A stretch of 63,164 nucleotides of DNA from Mycobacterium sp. shizuoka-1 (GTDB lineage Bacteria > Actinomycetota > Actinomycetes > Mycobacteriales > Mycobacteriaceae). The translations under genes and the position numbers were made by a program. The number at the start of each line of letters is the position of its first letter. Positions within the stretch are counted from its first letter, which is position 1. The stretch covers positions 2,167 through 65,330 of the forward strand of contig NZ_BEWG01000062.1 in the NCBI RefSeq assembly GCF_002723835.1. Direction: 5' to 3'. Positions 38,231 to 47,869 of this stretch are shown in pieces. The notes below the pieces were generated by a model. The model saw only the letters and a list, made by a program, of their open reading frames with translations, searched no databases and was not told where the DNA came from.

Positions 38231-39586
38231 TCAGCCGCCTTCGTCACGCTTGGAGAGGAAGCGCTCGGGATGGTGGAAATCATTCACCCCGCCGATGAGT
38301 GGCAGGTGTGGCGGCGGTATCCATTCGGTTTCGCCGTTAGGGAGTTTGCGGGTGGTCCAGCCGCCGGTTTCGACGAGTTGGTTGTCGGCTGGGCAGGCGA
38401 AGCCCAGGTCGTCGATGTTGGTATTTCCGCCGTGCTTCCAGTCTCTGGCTGCGTGATGGACCTGGGCCGCGTAGCCAGGGACGGTGCAGCGAGGCTTTGT
38501 ACAGCCGCGGTCTTTGGCGTGCAACACAATTCGCTGATCGGCGGAGGCGATGCGTTTGGTTCGCCCCAGCCATAGGGTTTGACCGGTGATGCCGTCGAAG
38601 ATGGTGAGGTAGTGGTAGCTGTGCCGGGCCATGCGGATGACGTCGGTGATGGGCATCATGGTGCCGCCGCCGGTGATGCCGTGGCCGGTCTTGGCCTGAA
38701 GTTCTTGCAGGGTGGTGGACACGATCACGGTGACGGGTAGGCCGTTGTGCCGGCCCAGTTGCGGGTCGCCGAGCTTGCTGCGCAGCATGGCGGCCAGGGC
38801 GTCGTGTTGGCGTTGTCCGATGGTCCGGGTGTCGGCCTGCACCTGTTCCGCGGCGGGTTGGCCGTCGGTGACGGCGGTTTGGTCGGCGGGGTTGCACATG
38901 CCGGGCGCGGCGTATTTGGCGAAGATCGCCTCGACGTAGGACCGCAACTCCGGGGTGGCGCGGATCCGGATCTCGCTCATCCCGTCGGATTGCTGGCGCC
39001 CCACGACAACGGTGCGTTTACGGGCCCGGTCCTCGTCGGAGAACTCGCCATCGGGATTGATCTCCAACGCCAATCGATGCGCTACCCGGCTGAGCTGATC
39101 CGGTCGCATCCGCAGGGCGTGTTCGGCGAGAAACACCTCGGCGTCCGCACGTACTCCTTGTGGGACGTCGAAGGGCAACTCACCGAGGAACTTCTGGATG
39201 ATCCGGACGTGCTCGACATCCAAACCCCCGGCGCGCCAAGCCTCGGCGGTTCCGGGCTCCCGCGGTGCCATCGGTTCACCGGTCAGCGATGTGCGCGGGG
39301 TCAGCGGCTCGGCGACCGCCGCGCGGCGGCGCGCCTCGGCCGGGGTGATCCGCAACCAATCGGCCAGAACCTTGGCCGGCTTGCCGCCCAGCTCGCCGAC
39401 CTCGCGGCGGTGCAGCTCGTGGCTCATGTCGTAGCGCACAACGTCGTGGCGGCGAGTCGCTTTCTCGCAGCGGGCAGCCAGATCGAGCAACTCCATGGCC
39501 GACAGCCCGGCCAAGTCCACCTTGGCCAGCGTGGTCAGCGCCGCGTCGATCGCCTCGAGCGACTCACCCACCTCAACCGGGAGCAT
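38231..39586 (-). CDS. DUF222/HNH endonuclease, 13E12 repeat family
   Basis: 451-residue member of the multicopy mycobacterial 13E12 family. The N-terminal DUF222 region (about 10-330) is helical and charged. The C-terminal HNH domain (about 365-415) has the cysteine pair CTKPRC, then QVHHAARDW and the final NLV-type block (CPADNQLV). These genes are thought to be mobile or formerly mobile homing-type elements and often have variable copy number. It looks intact, and the plus strand through this stretch is less GC-biased than its neighbours. No flanking target-site repeat was found. Confidence 0.87.
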   Translation of the reverse strand: MLPVEVGESLEAIDAALTTLAKVDLAGLSAMELLDLAARCEKATRRHDVVRYDMSHELHRREVGELGGKPAKVLADWLRITPAEARRRAAVAEPLTPRTSLTGEPMAPREPGTAEAWRAGGLDVEHVRIIQKFLGELPFDVPQGVRADAEVFLAEHALRMRPDQLSRVAHRLALEINPDGEFSDEDRARKRTVVVGRQQSDGMSEIRIRATPELRSYVEAIFAKYAAPGMCNPADQTAVTDGQPAAEQVQADTRTIGQRQHDALAAMLRSKLGDPQLGRHNGLPVTVIVSTTLQELQAKTGHGITGGGTMMPITDVIRMARHSYHYLTIFDGITGQTLWLGRTKRIASADQRIVLHAKDRGCTKPRCTVPGYAAQVHHAARDWKHGGNTNIDDLGFACPADNQLVETGGWTTRKLPNGETEWIPPPHLPLIGGVNDFHHPERFLSKRDEGG

Positions 39587-39673
39587 GATTCGAACACTAG
39601 TGCGACACTCCGACAGGGAGTGATTCCCCGAGCAGATCTGTGGATGAATCCGAGACTGGGGACGAACGTCGAC

Positions 39674-40117
39674 TCAGCCGTTGCTGTACACCCGGGTCGG
39701 CGTCACCAGAACCACGACCCGCCCCTGCTCGACCATCGTCGCGTCGTATTCGGCCCAGTTGTCATGGGTGCCACCGCATGCGGTGAACACCTCGCGCAGC
39801 AGCAGCCGCAACTGATCGGCCGAACTCAGCCACGCCGGGCGGTCATCGGGGCCGGCCAGCTCCGCGCGGCCCTCGACCGTCGCCCACCGCCAGCCGTCGC
39901 GGAAGGTCAGCGTCACCGCCGGCCGCGTACGCAGATTCGCCAGCTTGACCCGCCCGTAGGTGACGAACGCCAGCACCGGTTCGGCGGTCGCCGGGTGCGC
40001 CACGATCCCGGCGTTGATCAGCGAGGCCTGGATGGTGTCGTCGGCGCGCAGCGTCGCGACGACCGCCAGGCCGCGATCGGCCTGGGCCAGCGCGACGGCC
40101 TCGGCCAGCGTGGTCAC
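39674..40117 (-). CDS. PPOX-class F420-dependent oxidoreductase family
   Basis: 147-residue split-barrel protein of the pyridoxamine-phosphate-oxidase-like F420 family, as in mycobacterial FDOR-B enzymes. The segments GLAVVATLRADDTIQASLIN, FVTYGRVKLANLRTRPAV and the C-terminal RVVVLVTPTRVYSNG are typical. It would use F420 (or flavin) to reduce an unsaturated substrate. The start overlaps the end of the upstream EthD-domain gene by four bases (ATGA), so the two are coupled. Confidence 0.85.
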   Translation of the reverse strand: MTTLAEAVALAQADRGLAVVATLRADDTIQASLINAGIVAHPATAEPVLAFVTYGRVKLANLRTRPAVTLTFRDGWRWATVEGRAELAGPDDRPAWLSSADQLRLLLREVFTACGGTHDNWAEYDATMVEQGRVVVLVTPTRVYSNG

Positions 40118-40824
40118 GGCTGCTCGGCGCGGAACGGATCACGGAAGACATAGCGGCTGGTGGGCACCGCGTCGATGTTGACGTTGGCCCCGAATGCCGA
40201 TGTGCTGGCAACCATCTGCTCCATGCGGCTCTGCAGATCGGCGTCGTCGGCCGCGCCGAAGAACGCGTGCAGACTGCTCACCGCCTCGATCGGGAAATGC
40301 TCCTCGACGATCGCGTTGAGCACCGGGGCGTCCTCGGTGAGCGCACGCACCACGTAGTTCTGGACATAGGTGAACGTCGACTGGGTGGCGATCGCCACCG
40401 GGGTGTGGTTGCCGTGCCAGCGGGCCAGCCAGGTCGGCTCGTCCATGTCGGCCGGCCGCCGCAGCAGCGCCATGTTCGCCAATCCCGGCGACCGCTCCCC
40501 GGGCGGTGTCGACAGCGGCGGCAGCGGCGCGGACTCGGTCACCAGGTAGGCGGCGATCTCCTCGGCGTAATGGCCGAGCAACTCCAGCGCCATCAGCATC
40601 TGGTCGCCGTAGTACTGCTGCGTCCACACACTGACCAGGGCCTGCACCGGCGGATCCAGGGTGGTCAGCGTCATCAGCGAATCCCGCACGTCGCGGTCGC
40701 GAACGTTGACCGCCAACCCGGGCAGGCCCAGGGCCAGCAGCTCCTGGGCGACCGGCCCGCACAGCTGGTCGGCCCACTCGTCGTCGGCGGCGGCGGTACG
40801 CAGCGTGACAATCACCTTCTCCAT
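40114..40824 (-). CDS. EthD-domain dimeric alpha/beta barrel protein
   Basis: 236-residue protein with an EthD-like ferredoxin-fold repeat. The C-terminal half shows the diagnostic WLARWHGNHTPVAIATQ (about 132-148); the N-terminal half is probably a second, diverged copy. EthD-type proteins accompany oxidative degradation enzymes as small accessory or quinone-handling proteins. It is the first gene of a two-gene operon with the F420-type oxidoreductase. A purine-poor leader precedes the ATG. Confidence 0.78.
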   Translation of the reverse strand: MEKVIVTLRTAAADDEWADQLCGPVAQELLALGLPGLAVNVRDRDVRDSLMTLTTLDPPVQALVSVWTQQYYGDQMLMALELLGHYAEEIAAYLVTESAPLPPLSTPPGERSPGLANMALLRRPADMDEPTWLARWHGNHTPVAIATQSTFTYVQNYVVRALTEDAPVLNAIVEEHFPIEAVSSLHAFFGAADDADLQSRMEQMVASTSAFGANVNIDAVPTSRYVFRDPFRAEQP

Positions 40825-40951
40825 GGCGCCGAACCTACCTCCCGGCCCGCCCCGATCACCGTGTCGATCCCACCTGGCCGGACCGGACGCGGCGTAGGCT
40901 GGCGCGCCTTACGGAGATCGGGAAGTGGTCTCCTCGTGGCAAGGAGAACCG

Positions 40952-43318
40952 ATGGCACAATCCGGACCCGAGCCGGCGCCGGTGCGGCGCGACGTCCTGC
41001 CGATCCCGGACGTGCGACACGTGGGGCTGACCACCTACGACGCCAAGGATCCCGACACCAGTTACCCGCCCATCACGACGCTGCGGCCGCCCGCGGGGGC
41101 GCCCAATGTGCTGATCGTCCTCATCGACGACGTCGGTTTCGCCGCCTCCTCGGTGTTCGGCGGCCCGTGCCACACCCCGGTCGCCGAACGGCTGGCCGGA
41201 AATGGACTCAAGCTCAACCGGTTTCACACCACCGCGCTGTGCTCCCCCACCCGCCAGGCCTTGCTGACCGGTCGCAACCACCACTCGGTCGGGATGGGCG
41301 CGATCACCGAGATGGCCACCTCCGCGCCCGGAAACAGCAGCATCCGCCCCAAAGACAAGGCCCCGCTGGCCGAAACGCTGAAACTCAACGGCTATTCGAC
41401 GGCCCAATTCGGCAAGTGTCACGAAGTGCCGGTCTGGGAGGTTTCGCCGGTCGGCCCGTTCCATCAGTGGCCGACAGGCTCGGGCTTCGAGTACTTCTAC
41501 GGATTCGTCGGCGGCGAGGCCAACCAGTACTACCCCGGCCTGTACGAGGGCACCACCCCGGTCGAGCCGCCGCGCACCCCCGAAGAGGGCTACACCCTCA
41601 CCGAGGACCTCGCCGACCACGCGATCACCTGGGTGCGCCAGCAGAAGGCGCTGATGCCCGACAAGCCGTTCTTCATGTATTTCGCTCCCGGCGCCACCCA
41701 TGCCCCGCACCATGTCCCCGCGCAGTGGTCGGCCAAGTACCGCGGACGGTTCGACGAGGGCTGGGATGCGCTGCGCGAGAAGATCTTCGCCCAGCAGAAG
41801 GCGCTCGGTGTGATCCCCGAAACCGCCGAACTGACCGCCCGCCACGACGAGATCCCGGCCTGGGACGCGATGTCCGACGAACTCAAGCCGGTGCTGGCCC
41901 GCCAGATGGAGATCTACGCGGGTTTCCTGGAGCAGACCGACCACGAGATCGGCCGGGTGGTCGACGCCCTCGACGACCTCGGCGTGCTCGAGGACACCCT
42001 GGTGTACTACATCATCGGCGACAACGGTGCCTCGGCCGAGGGCACCCCGGTCGGGTGCTTCAACGAGATGGCCGTGCTCAACGGGATGGCCGGCATCGAG
42101 ACCGAAGAGTTCCTGCTGTCCAAGATCGACGACTTCGGCACCCCGGAGGCCTACAACCACTACGCCGTGGGCTGGGCGCACGCGCTTTGCACGCCCTACC
42201 AGTGGACCAAGCAGGTGGCCTCGCACTGGGGTGGCACCCGCAACGGCACCATCGTGCACTGGCCGGCCGGGCTGGTCGAGACGGGCGGCACCCGCAATCA
42301 GTTCCACCACGTCATCGACGTCGCCCCCACCATCCTGGAGGCCGCCGGCATTCCGGCACCGTTGAGCGTCAACGGAATCCAGCAGGCGCCACTGGAGGGC
42401 GTCAGCATGATCGGCACGCTGCGGGACGGCGCGGCGCCCGAGTCGCACGTGGTGCAGTACTTCGAGATCATGGGCAACCGGGGCATCTACCACAAGGGCT
42501 GGACGGCCTGCACCAAACACCGCACGCCGTGGAAGGTCGACACCCCGCCGGCCTTCGACGCCGACATCTGGGAGCTCTACGGACCCGACGACTGGACCCA
42601 GGCCCACAACCTCGCGGCGCAGAACCCGGAGAAACTCGCCGAGCTGCAACGCCTGTGGTTGATCGAGGCGGTGAAATACAACGTGGTGCCACTGGACGAT
42701 CGCTCCTTCGAACGGATCAACCCCGACATCGCCGGGCGTCCCCAACTGATCCGCGGCTCCAGTCAGCTGCTCTTCGACGGTATGCGGGTCAGCGAGAGCT
42801 GCGTGCTCAACATCAAGAACAAGTCCCATTCGGTGACCGCCGATCTCGTGGTCCCCGACGGCGGGGCCGCCGGGGTGATCTGCACCCAGGGCGGTCAGGT
42901 GGGCGGCTGGGCACTCTACGTGCACGACGGCCGGCTGAAGTACTGCTACAACTTCTTCGGCATCCAGTACTTCTTCGCCAGCGCCGACGAACCCCTGCCG
43001 GCCGGCAAGCATCAAGTGCGGATGGAATTCGGCTATGACGGTGGAGGATTGGCCAAGGGTGGCACCGTCACGCTCTACCACGACGGTAGGCCGGTCGGCA
43101 GCGGGCGGGTGGAGATGACCATTCCGATGGGTTTCTCGGCCGACGAGGCCTGCGACGTCGGGCGCGATACCGGGTCACCGGCCTCGCCGGACTACGGGCC
43201 CACCGACAATGCCTTCACCGGCCGGATCGACTGGGTGCAGATCGACATCGGCGAGGACAACCACGACCACCTGATCACCCCGGCGGATCGGCTCACGCTG
43301 GCGATGGGGAAACAGTGA
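40952..43318 (+). CDS. Arylsulfatase, type I (AtsA/AtsD-like)
   Basis: 788-residue type I sulfatase, similar in size to M. tuberculosis AtsA and AtsD. Cys97 in CSPTRQALLTGR is the residue converted to formylglycine. The metal Asp pair is DD at 59-60, and further active-site pieces GKCHEV and DNGASAEG are present, followed by a C-terminal beta domain (about 620-760). It hydrolyses sulfate esters. There is no signal peptide, so it is cytoplasmic. The ATG follows AAGGAG five bases upstream. The tail overlaps the convergent thioesterase by 26 bases. A formylglycine-generating enzyme is not in the window. Confidence 0.93.
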   Translation: MAQSGPEPAPVRRDVLPIPDVRHVGLTTYDAKDPDTSYPPITTLRPPAGAPNVLIVLIDDVGFAASSVFGGPCHTPVAERLAGNGLKLNRFHTTALCSPTRQALLTGRNHHSVGMGAITEMATSAPGNSSIRPKDKAPLAETLKLNGYSTAQFGKCHEVPVWEVSPVGPFHQWPTGSGFEYFYGFVGGEANQYYPGLYEGTTPVEPPRTPEEGYTLTEDLADHAITWVRQQKALMPDKPFFMYFAPGATHAPHHVPAQWSAKYRGRFDEGWDALREKIFAQQKALGVIPETAELTARHDEIPAWDAMSDELKPVLARQMEIYAGFLEQTDHEIGRVVDALDDLGVLEDTLVYYIIGDNGASAEGTPVGCFNEMAVLNGMAGIETEEFLLSKIDDFGTPEAYNHYAVGWAHALCTPYQWTKQVASHWGGTRNGTIVHWPAGLVETGGTRNQFHHVIDVAPTILEAAGIPAPLSVNGIQQAPLEGVSMIGTLRDGAAPESHVVQYFEIMGNRGIYHKGWTACTKHRTPWKVDTPPAFDADIWELYGPDDWTQAHNLAAQNPEKLAELQRLWLIEAVKYNVVPLDDRSFERINPDIAGRPQLIRGSSQLLFDGMRVSESCVLNIKNKSHSVTADLVVPDGGAAGVICTQGGQVGGWALYVHDGRLKYCYNFFGIQYFFASADEPLPAGKHQVRMEFGYDGGGLAKGGTVTLYHDGRPVGSGRVEMTIPMGFSADEACDVGRDTGSPASPDYGPTDNAFTGRIDWVQIDIGEDNHDHLITPADRLTLAMGKQ

Positions 43319-43943
43319 CCTCGTCGCGCAACCAGCGTGGGGTGATGAAGACGCCTTCGGCCTCCACCGTGATGCCCTCGGCATCGGAGATGTGGCCGGC
43401 GACAAAGGTCTTCACTCCGTCGACCCGGGTGATCTGAGCCTCGGCGTGCAGCGGGCCCAGCGGCGTGGCCCGCAGGTAGCGCACGGTGATGCTGCCGGTG
43501 AACCGCGGCTTGCCGTCCGGGCTGGCGGCCTCGCCGAGCACGTGATCGAGCACCAGCGCCGACACCCCGCCGTGGACGTGGCCGGGCGGACCTTCGTAGG
43601 CCGCGCCGAGGTGGAAGTCGGCCCACCGCCGGCCGTCGGGCTCCCGATGGATCTGAACCGGTGGAGCGCTCGCGTTGCGCAGGCCGATCACGGCGTTGCC
43701 CCAACTGATGCTCTGGCCCGAGGTGGTCCGCCGAACCCCGAAGGAGCCCTCGATCTGGCGGCTGCGCAGCCGCGCCGTCGCGGCGTCGATATCGGCTTTC
43801 ACCGCGGCGACCGTCTCGGCGTCCACCTCGGTGCGGATCGTCGCGTCGACCAGTTCACGCACCGAGATGGCCAGCGGCTCGTAGATCGCCCGCAGCCGGG
43901 CGATGTCCTCGGTGGACAGATCCTCGACGGTGAATTCCAGCAC
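43293..43943 (-). CDS. PaaI-type hotdog thioesterase
   Basis: 216-residue acyl-CoA thioesterase-like protein. The hotdog domain (about 100-210) carries PPGHVHGGVSALVLDHVLGEAA, with the HGG substrate loop and Asp that mark the PaaI family, and FTGSITVRYLRATPLG. The helical N-terminal extension of about 90 residues is unusual and may mediate oligomer contacts. GTG 43943 was chosen because relatives begin VLEFTVEDLS; GTG 43970 is an alternative. Convergent with the sulfatase, overlapping by 26 bases. Confidence 0.8.
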   Translation of the reverse strand: MLEFTVEDLSTEDIARLRAIYEPLAISVRELVDATIRTEVDAETVAAVKADIDAATARLRSRQIEGSFGVRRTTSGQSISWGNAVIGLRNASAPPVQIHREPDGRRWADFHLGAAYEGPPGHVHGGVSALVLDHVLGEAASPDGKPRFTGSITVRYLRATPLGPLHAEAQITRVDGVKTFVAGHISDAEGITVEAEGVFITPRWLRDEVTVSPSPA

Positions 43944-44129
43944 CCCAGCACTAGAGCATGGGCCCGCCACGGTGTCGAACCGGGGTCCCGCCCCGCGCTA
44001 ACACGATTGACACACAACCGACCCCGCGTTGGAACGCGAGCGTCGAGAATGACCAGTTAGCGACGGACAGCCACACCGTGGTCGGCTCGGGTCGCGCCAT
44101 GCTGTCCCGACGCCCCAGGAGGCCTGCCG

Positions 44130-45716
44130 ATGAGCACTGACGTGACCGAGCCCGCACCGGCGACACCGAGCGAGCTCAAGATCCCGTGGTGGACCCGCGG
44201 TGACCTCAACGCGTTCTTCGGGCTCGGCTTCAACATCCTGGTCAACGTCTTGACCCTGACCACGCTGATGATCGGCGTGGTCAAGCTGCCCGCCGACGAC
44301 GTGCTGGGCACCGTGCTGCCCGCGCTCGGCGTGGCCCTGGTGCTGGGCAACCTGTACTACACGTTCCTGGCCCGCCGGCTGGCCCGCAAAGAGAACCGCA
44401 CCGACGTCACCGCGCTGCCGTACGGCCCGAGCGTGCCGCACATGTTCATCGTGGTCTTCGTCGTCATGCTGCCGGTTTATCTGGCCACCAAGGACCCCAT
44501 CGAGGCCTGGAAGTCCGGTCTGGCATGGGCGTTCATGATCGGCATCATCGTCATCATCGGTGGCTTCGTTGGCCCCTACATCCGCAAGCTCACCCCGCGC
44601 GCGGCGATGCTGGGCACGCTGGCCGGCATCTCGATCACGTTCATCTCGATGCGGCCCGCCGCGCAGATGTGGGAGGCCGCCTGGATCGGCCTGCCGGTGC
44701 TGGCGATCATCCTGATCGGCTTCTTCACCGACGTGAAGCTGCCGGGCAACATCCCGGTGGGTCTGGTGGCGCTGCTGGTGGGCACCGCGATCGGCTGGAT
44801 CGGTGGCTTCATGTCGGCTCCCGATGTCAGCCAGGCCGTCTCCGACATCGCGATCGGCATCCCCGACCTTCGCATCGACTTGCTGATGTCGGGGCTGGCG
44901 CACCTGGCTCCCCTGCTCGGCACCGCGATCCCGTTGGGCGTCTACAACTTCACCGAAGCGATGAGCAACGTCGAAAGCGCCGCCGCGGCCGGTGACAACT
45001 ACAACCTGCGCAGCGTGCTGCTGGCCGACGGCGCCGGCGCGGTGATCGGCTCGGCGTTCGGTTCGCCCTTCCCGCCCGCGGTCTACATCGGGCATCCGGG
45101 CTGGAAGGACGCCGGTGGCCGGGCCGGGTACTCGCTGGCCAGCGGCGTGGTCATCGGCTTGCTGTGTTTCCTCGGGCTGTTCGGGGTGCTGGCCGCGTTG
45201 CTGCCGGTGCCCGCGATCGTGCCGATCCTGCTCTACATCGGCCTGCTGATCGGCGCCCAGGCCTTCCAGGCCGTGCCGCGGTTGCATGCGGTGGCCGTCG
45301 TCGCCGCCCTGTTGCCCAACCTGGCGCAGTGGGCCAGCGGCCTGATCGACAACGCGCTCAACGCGGCGGGCACCTCGGCGGCCAAGGTCGGCATGGACGC
45401 GCTCGGCGGGGCCGGCGTGGTCTACGACGGGCTGCAGACCCTGGGCGAGGGCGCCATCCTGGTCGGGCTGCTGCTGGGCACCATGGTGACGTTCATCCTG
45501 GAGAAGAAGTTCCGCTACGCCGCGCTGGCCTCGGTGGTGGCCGCGGTGCTGTCCTTCATCGGATTGATCCACGCGCCGGAGATCGCCTGGGCGGCCAATC
45601 CTCAAGTGGCGCTTGGCTATCTGTTCTTCGCGGTGGTCTGCCTCGGCTACTCGCTGTTGCCCGGCGCCAAGGAGCCAGTCACCGTCGACGAGTCCGACAT
45701 CGTCGCAGGCCACTAG
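44130..45716 (+). CDS. NCS2 family permease (xanthine/uracil type)
   Basis: 528-residue integral membrane transporter with about 12-14 hydrophobic helices, of the nucleobase-cation symporter-2/AzgA-like type. Landmarks are the N-terminal FFGLGFNILVNVL, TALPYGPSVPH, and NFTEAMSNVESAAAAGDNYN, near the substrate-binding helix region. Substrate is probably a nucleobase or another small anion; it is not assigned. Translation start is firm: AGGAGG lies seven bases before the ATG. A TTGACA motif is at 44007-44012. It appears to be transcribed alone. Confidence 0.82.
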   Translation: MSTDVTEPAPATPSELKIPWWTRGDLNAFFGLGFNILVNVLTLTTLMIGVVKLPADDVLGTVLPALGVALVLGNLYYTFLARRLARKENRTDVTALPYGPSVPHMFIVVFVVMLPVYLATKDPIEAWKSGLAWAFMIGIIVIIGGFVGPYIRKLTPRAAMLGTLAGISITFISMRPAAQMWEAAWIGLPVLAIILIGFFTDVKLPGNIPVGLVALLVGTAIGWIGGFMSAPDVSQAVSDIAIGIPDLRIDLLMSGLAHLAPLLGTAIPLGVYNFTEAMSNVESAAAAGDNYNLRSVLLADGAGAVIGSAFGSPFPPAVYIGHPGWKDAGGRAGYSLASGVVIGLLCFLGLFGVLAALLPVPAIVPILLYIGLLIGAQAFQAVPRLHAVAVVAALLPNLAQWASGLIDNALNAAGTSAAKVGMDALGGAGVVYDGLQTLGEGAILVGLLLGTMVTFILEKKFRYAALASVVAAVLSFIGLIHAPEIAWAANPQVALGYLFFAVVCLGYSLLPGAKEPVTVDESDIVAGH

Positions 45717-45905
45717 GGCCGGGTTGTTCGCGGCTAACTCGGAGTTGCTTGCTGAGACTGCTGGCATTCGTCTTCCAGCGCGAATCAACTGCTCCGTGTC
45801 GTCGCGGTAAACACTTATTGACGGTTGCGCTATCGACGCACAGGAAGTTGCCAGGTCTCTTTACGCTATCCCCGATAAGTCGTGTTACGTCGGGAAGGCA
45901 GCATC

Positions 45906-47861
45906 GTGGACTCACCCTCGGTCAGAGCTCGTCTCGTATCGGCCGTGTTCGCGACGGGGCTCGGCCTTGCGATCGCGGCCTGCCCGTGGGAAGCGGCAGC
46001 CCAGCCGGATGAGGCGAGCACGTCCGGGTCTGCTTCGCCGTCACACTCCGCTGCGAAGGCTGGTCCTGCCCGAACTGCGGGCGTCGCCGGGCCGGCCGCC
46101 ACAAGCGCTGAGCGGCGCGTAACCGACAGCGCGGCAACGGCCCCCGCGCCATCGACGAAGCGCCCCAGCACTCCCGTGCGCGTGAACCGTCCGGTCCCCT
46201 CGGCGGCGGCGGTCAGCCGAGCACCACGTCTCACACCGGCGACCGACCTCGTTCCGGCCTCGGCGGACACCCGAGCTTCGGCGGTCGAAGTCAACGTTGC
46301 GGGTTCACCGGTGCCAGAACCCCCGATCGCGACACGCAATTCCCAAGCGGTGTCGGCGGCGTCGTCGGTACGGTCCGTCGACACTCTCGCGAGCGTGGTC
46401 TCGCGACTGTTGGCACTGGCCGGCAATCCGGGGCTGCCGACGCTGCCGCGACCGCTGGACGCTGTGGCCTTGGCAGTCTCCCGCCACACGCCGTGGGGTC
46501 CCACACTGGGGAGCACCACCCAGGGGTTCGTCTTCCGCAACGAGAGCGATCAGTCCGTCACGTTCGTGGGGTACGGAACCGCCGAACGTCCAGAGAACGG
46601 TGGACCGGCGCCTGACACCGTGATCGCGCCGAATCAGACGATCCGATTTGAGGTCGTCTACAACTTCTTCAAGACCACCAGAGTCCAGGCCCTGTTCACC
46701 ACGGACGAGGGCAACACGATCTTCACCGCCAATCTCACCGTGGGGCCGTTCAACGGGGCCGCGTCCACGTGCGCGAGTGCCGGCGGCGGTCAGCGGTGCT
46801 TGGCAGACGGCAAGAACCTCAGGTTCGTGAACGCGGCCCCCACCAATCTGGCGGCCCTGTTCAACGCAGTGGACGCTACGCCGACGCGTGCTGGTGACCG
46901 ACTGCGCGGCGTGGTGGCCGGATTGCTGGGCACCACCACGCAGGGCTACACCATCTACAACCTCACCGGTAAGCCGGTGACGTTGGTGGGCTACGGCACC
47001 AGCGAACTCCCGGAGAACGGCGTCCCCAAAGCGGGCACGGTGATCCCCGTGGGTGGGACCGCTCGGATCGAAGTGATCTACAACTTCCTGCGCACGACCA
47101 CGGTCGAGCCGGTGTTCAGCACCGGACCCAACGGAACCATTTTCACCGCCGACCTGACTGTCGGCGCCTTCAACGGCGCATCGTCGACCTGCGGCGCAGT
47201 GGGTGGAGGTGACCGCTGCTCGGCTGACGGCAAGTCGGTCGTCTTGGTGCAGGCACCGGGCGGCAACACCATCATCGGCCCCGACCAGGCCGCAACGCAG
47301 GCCAGAATCATCGAGGCGCTGTGCAAGGACGGCGGCAAAGGGCGGTGCGACTTCACGCCCGAAACCCAGACGATCGGCCTGAGCGCGCCGAAAAACGTTG
47401 CCAGCCCGATCATCAACCGCGGCTTGAACCCCATCAAGCGCACCCTCAAGCTGATCGATGTCCTCAGTCAGACGGACAGTCTCAACATCACCGCCAAGGG
47501 GTCGTTCAGCAATCTGACAAAGACGATCAACCTGGAGATCTCGACCGCGTACGGACACACGTGGACCGCCACGAAGACGTTCGAGGAAGACATCGAGGTG
47601 ACCACGCCGCCCGGATATACGACGACCATCACCGCTCGGCAACCCGTCTATCGGGTGACGGGCACGCTCACCGTGGTCGTCGACGACACCACGTTCACCC
47701 TGACCGGCGTGCAGTTCGACTCTCCGGTCGAGTCGGAAAAGTTCGGTTCGTACGAGATCATCGACACCCCGAACGCGCCGCCCACCGCGGAGTTGCCCCA
47801 CTGGCTTGCGGCGGTGCTCGCGGCGCTCGGTCTCGGGGTGCACAAACCGATTCAGCTGTAG
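45906..47861 (+). CDS. Exported protein with duplicated domain and aerolysin-like C-terminus
   Basis: 651-residue exported protein. The GTG start follows GGAAGG at seven bases. The signal sequence has a lipobox-like LAIAAC (Cys26) and also an AAA/Q site near 32, so either a lipoprotein or a free secreted protein is possible. A Ser/Ala/Pro linker (about 35-195) leads to two collinear 108-residue repeats (201-308 and 341-448, offset exactly 140), each with one Cys pair. The C-terminal beta-rich stretch (about 525-605: repeated Thr/Ser alternation, GHTWTATKTFEED, VTTPPGYTTTITA) looks like the insertion-loop region of aerolysin/ETX-MTX2 pore-forming proteins. A pore-forming role is inference. Confidence 0.7.
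   Translation: MDSPSVRARLVSAVFATGLGLAIAACPWEAAAQPDEASTSGSASPSHSAAKAGPARTAGVAGPAATSAERRVTDSAATAPAPSTKRPSTPVRVNRPVPSAAAVSRAPRLTPATDLVPASADTRASAVEVNVAGSPVPEPPIATRNSQAVSAASSVRSVDTLASVVSRLLALAGNPGLPTLPRPLDAVALAVSRHTPWGPTLGSTTQGFVFRNESDQSVTFVGYGTAERPENGGPAPDTVIAPNQTIRFEVVYNFFKTTRVQALFTTDEGNTIFTANLTVGPFNGAASTCASAGGGQRCLADGKNLRFVNAAPTNLAALFNAVDATPTRAGDRLRGVVAGLLGTTTQGYTIYNLTGKPVTLVGYGTSELPENGVPKAGTVIPVGGTARIEVIYNFLRTTTVEPVFSTGPNGTIFTADLTVGAFNGASSTCGAVGGGDRCSADGKSVVLVQAPGGNTIIGPDQAATQARIIEALCKDGGKGRCDFTPETQTIGLSAPKNVASPIINRGLNPIKRTLKLIDVLSQTDSLNITAKGSFSNLTKTINLEISTAYGHTWTATKTFEEDIEVTTPPGYTTTITARQPVYRVTGTLTVVVDDTTFTLTGVQFDSPVESEKFGSYEIIDTPNAPPTAELPHWLAAVLAALGLGVHKPIQL
46506..47249 (+). repeat. Two diverged 108-codon repeats in exported protein
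   Basis: Repeat 1 is 46506-46829 and repeat 2 is 46926-47249, 420 bases apart, and they align without gaps. Shared landmarks: TTQG, VGYGT, PENG, a TVI stretch, EV-YNF, TIFTA-LTVG, FNGA, STC and C-ADGK. The DNA has diverged more than the protein, so the duplication is old. Confidence 0.85.
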
Positions 47862-47869
47862 CGGCCGGA

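Noticed and set aside
40856..43081. 741-codon open frame on the minus strand opposite the arylsulfatase gene
   Set aside because: It is a GC-bias shadow: its product is low-complexity Gly/Val/His/Arg-rich with no domain, while the plus-strand frame has a complete sulfatase active site and a strong ribosome site.
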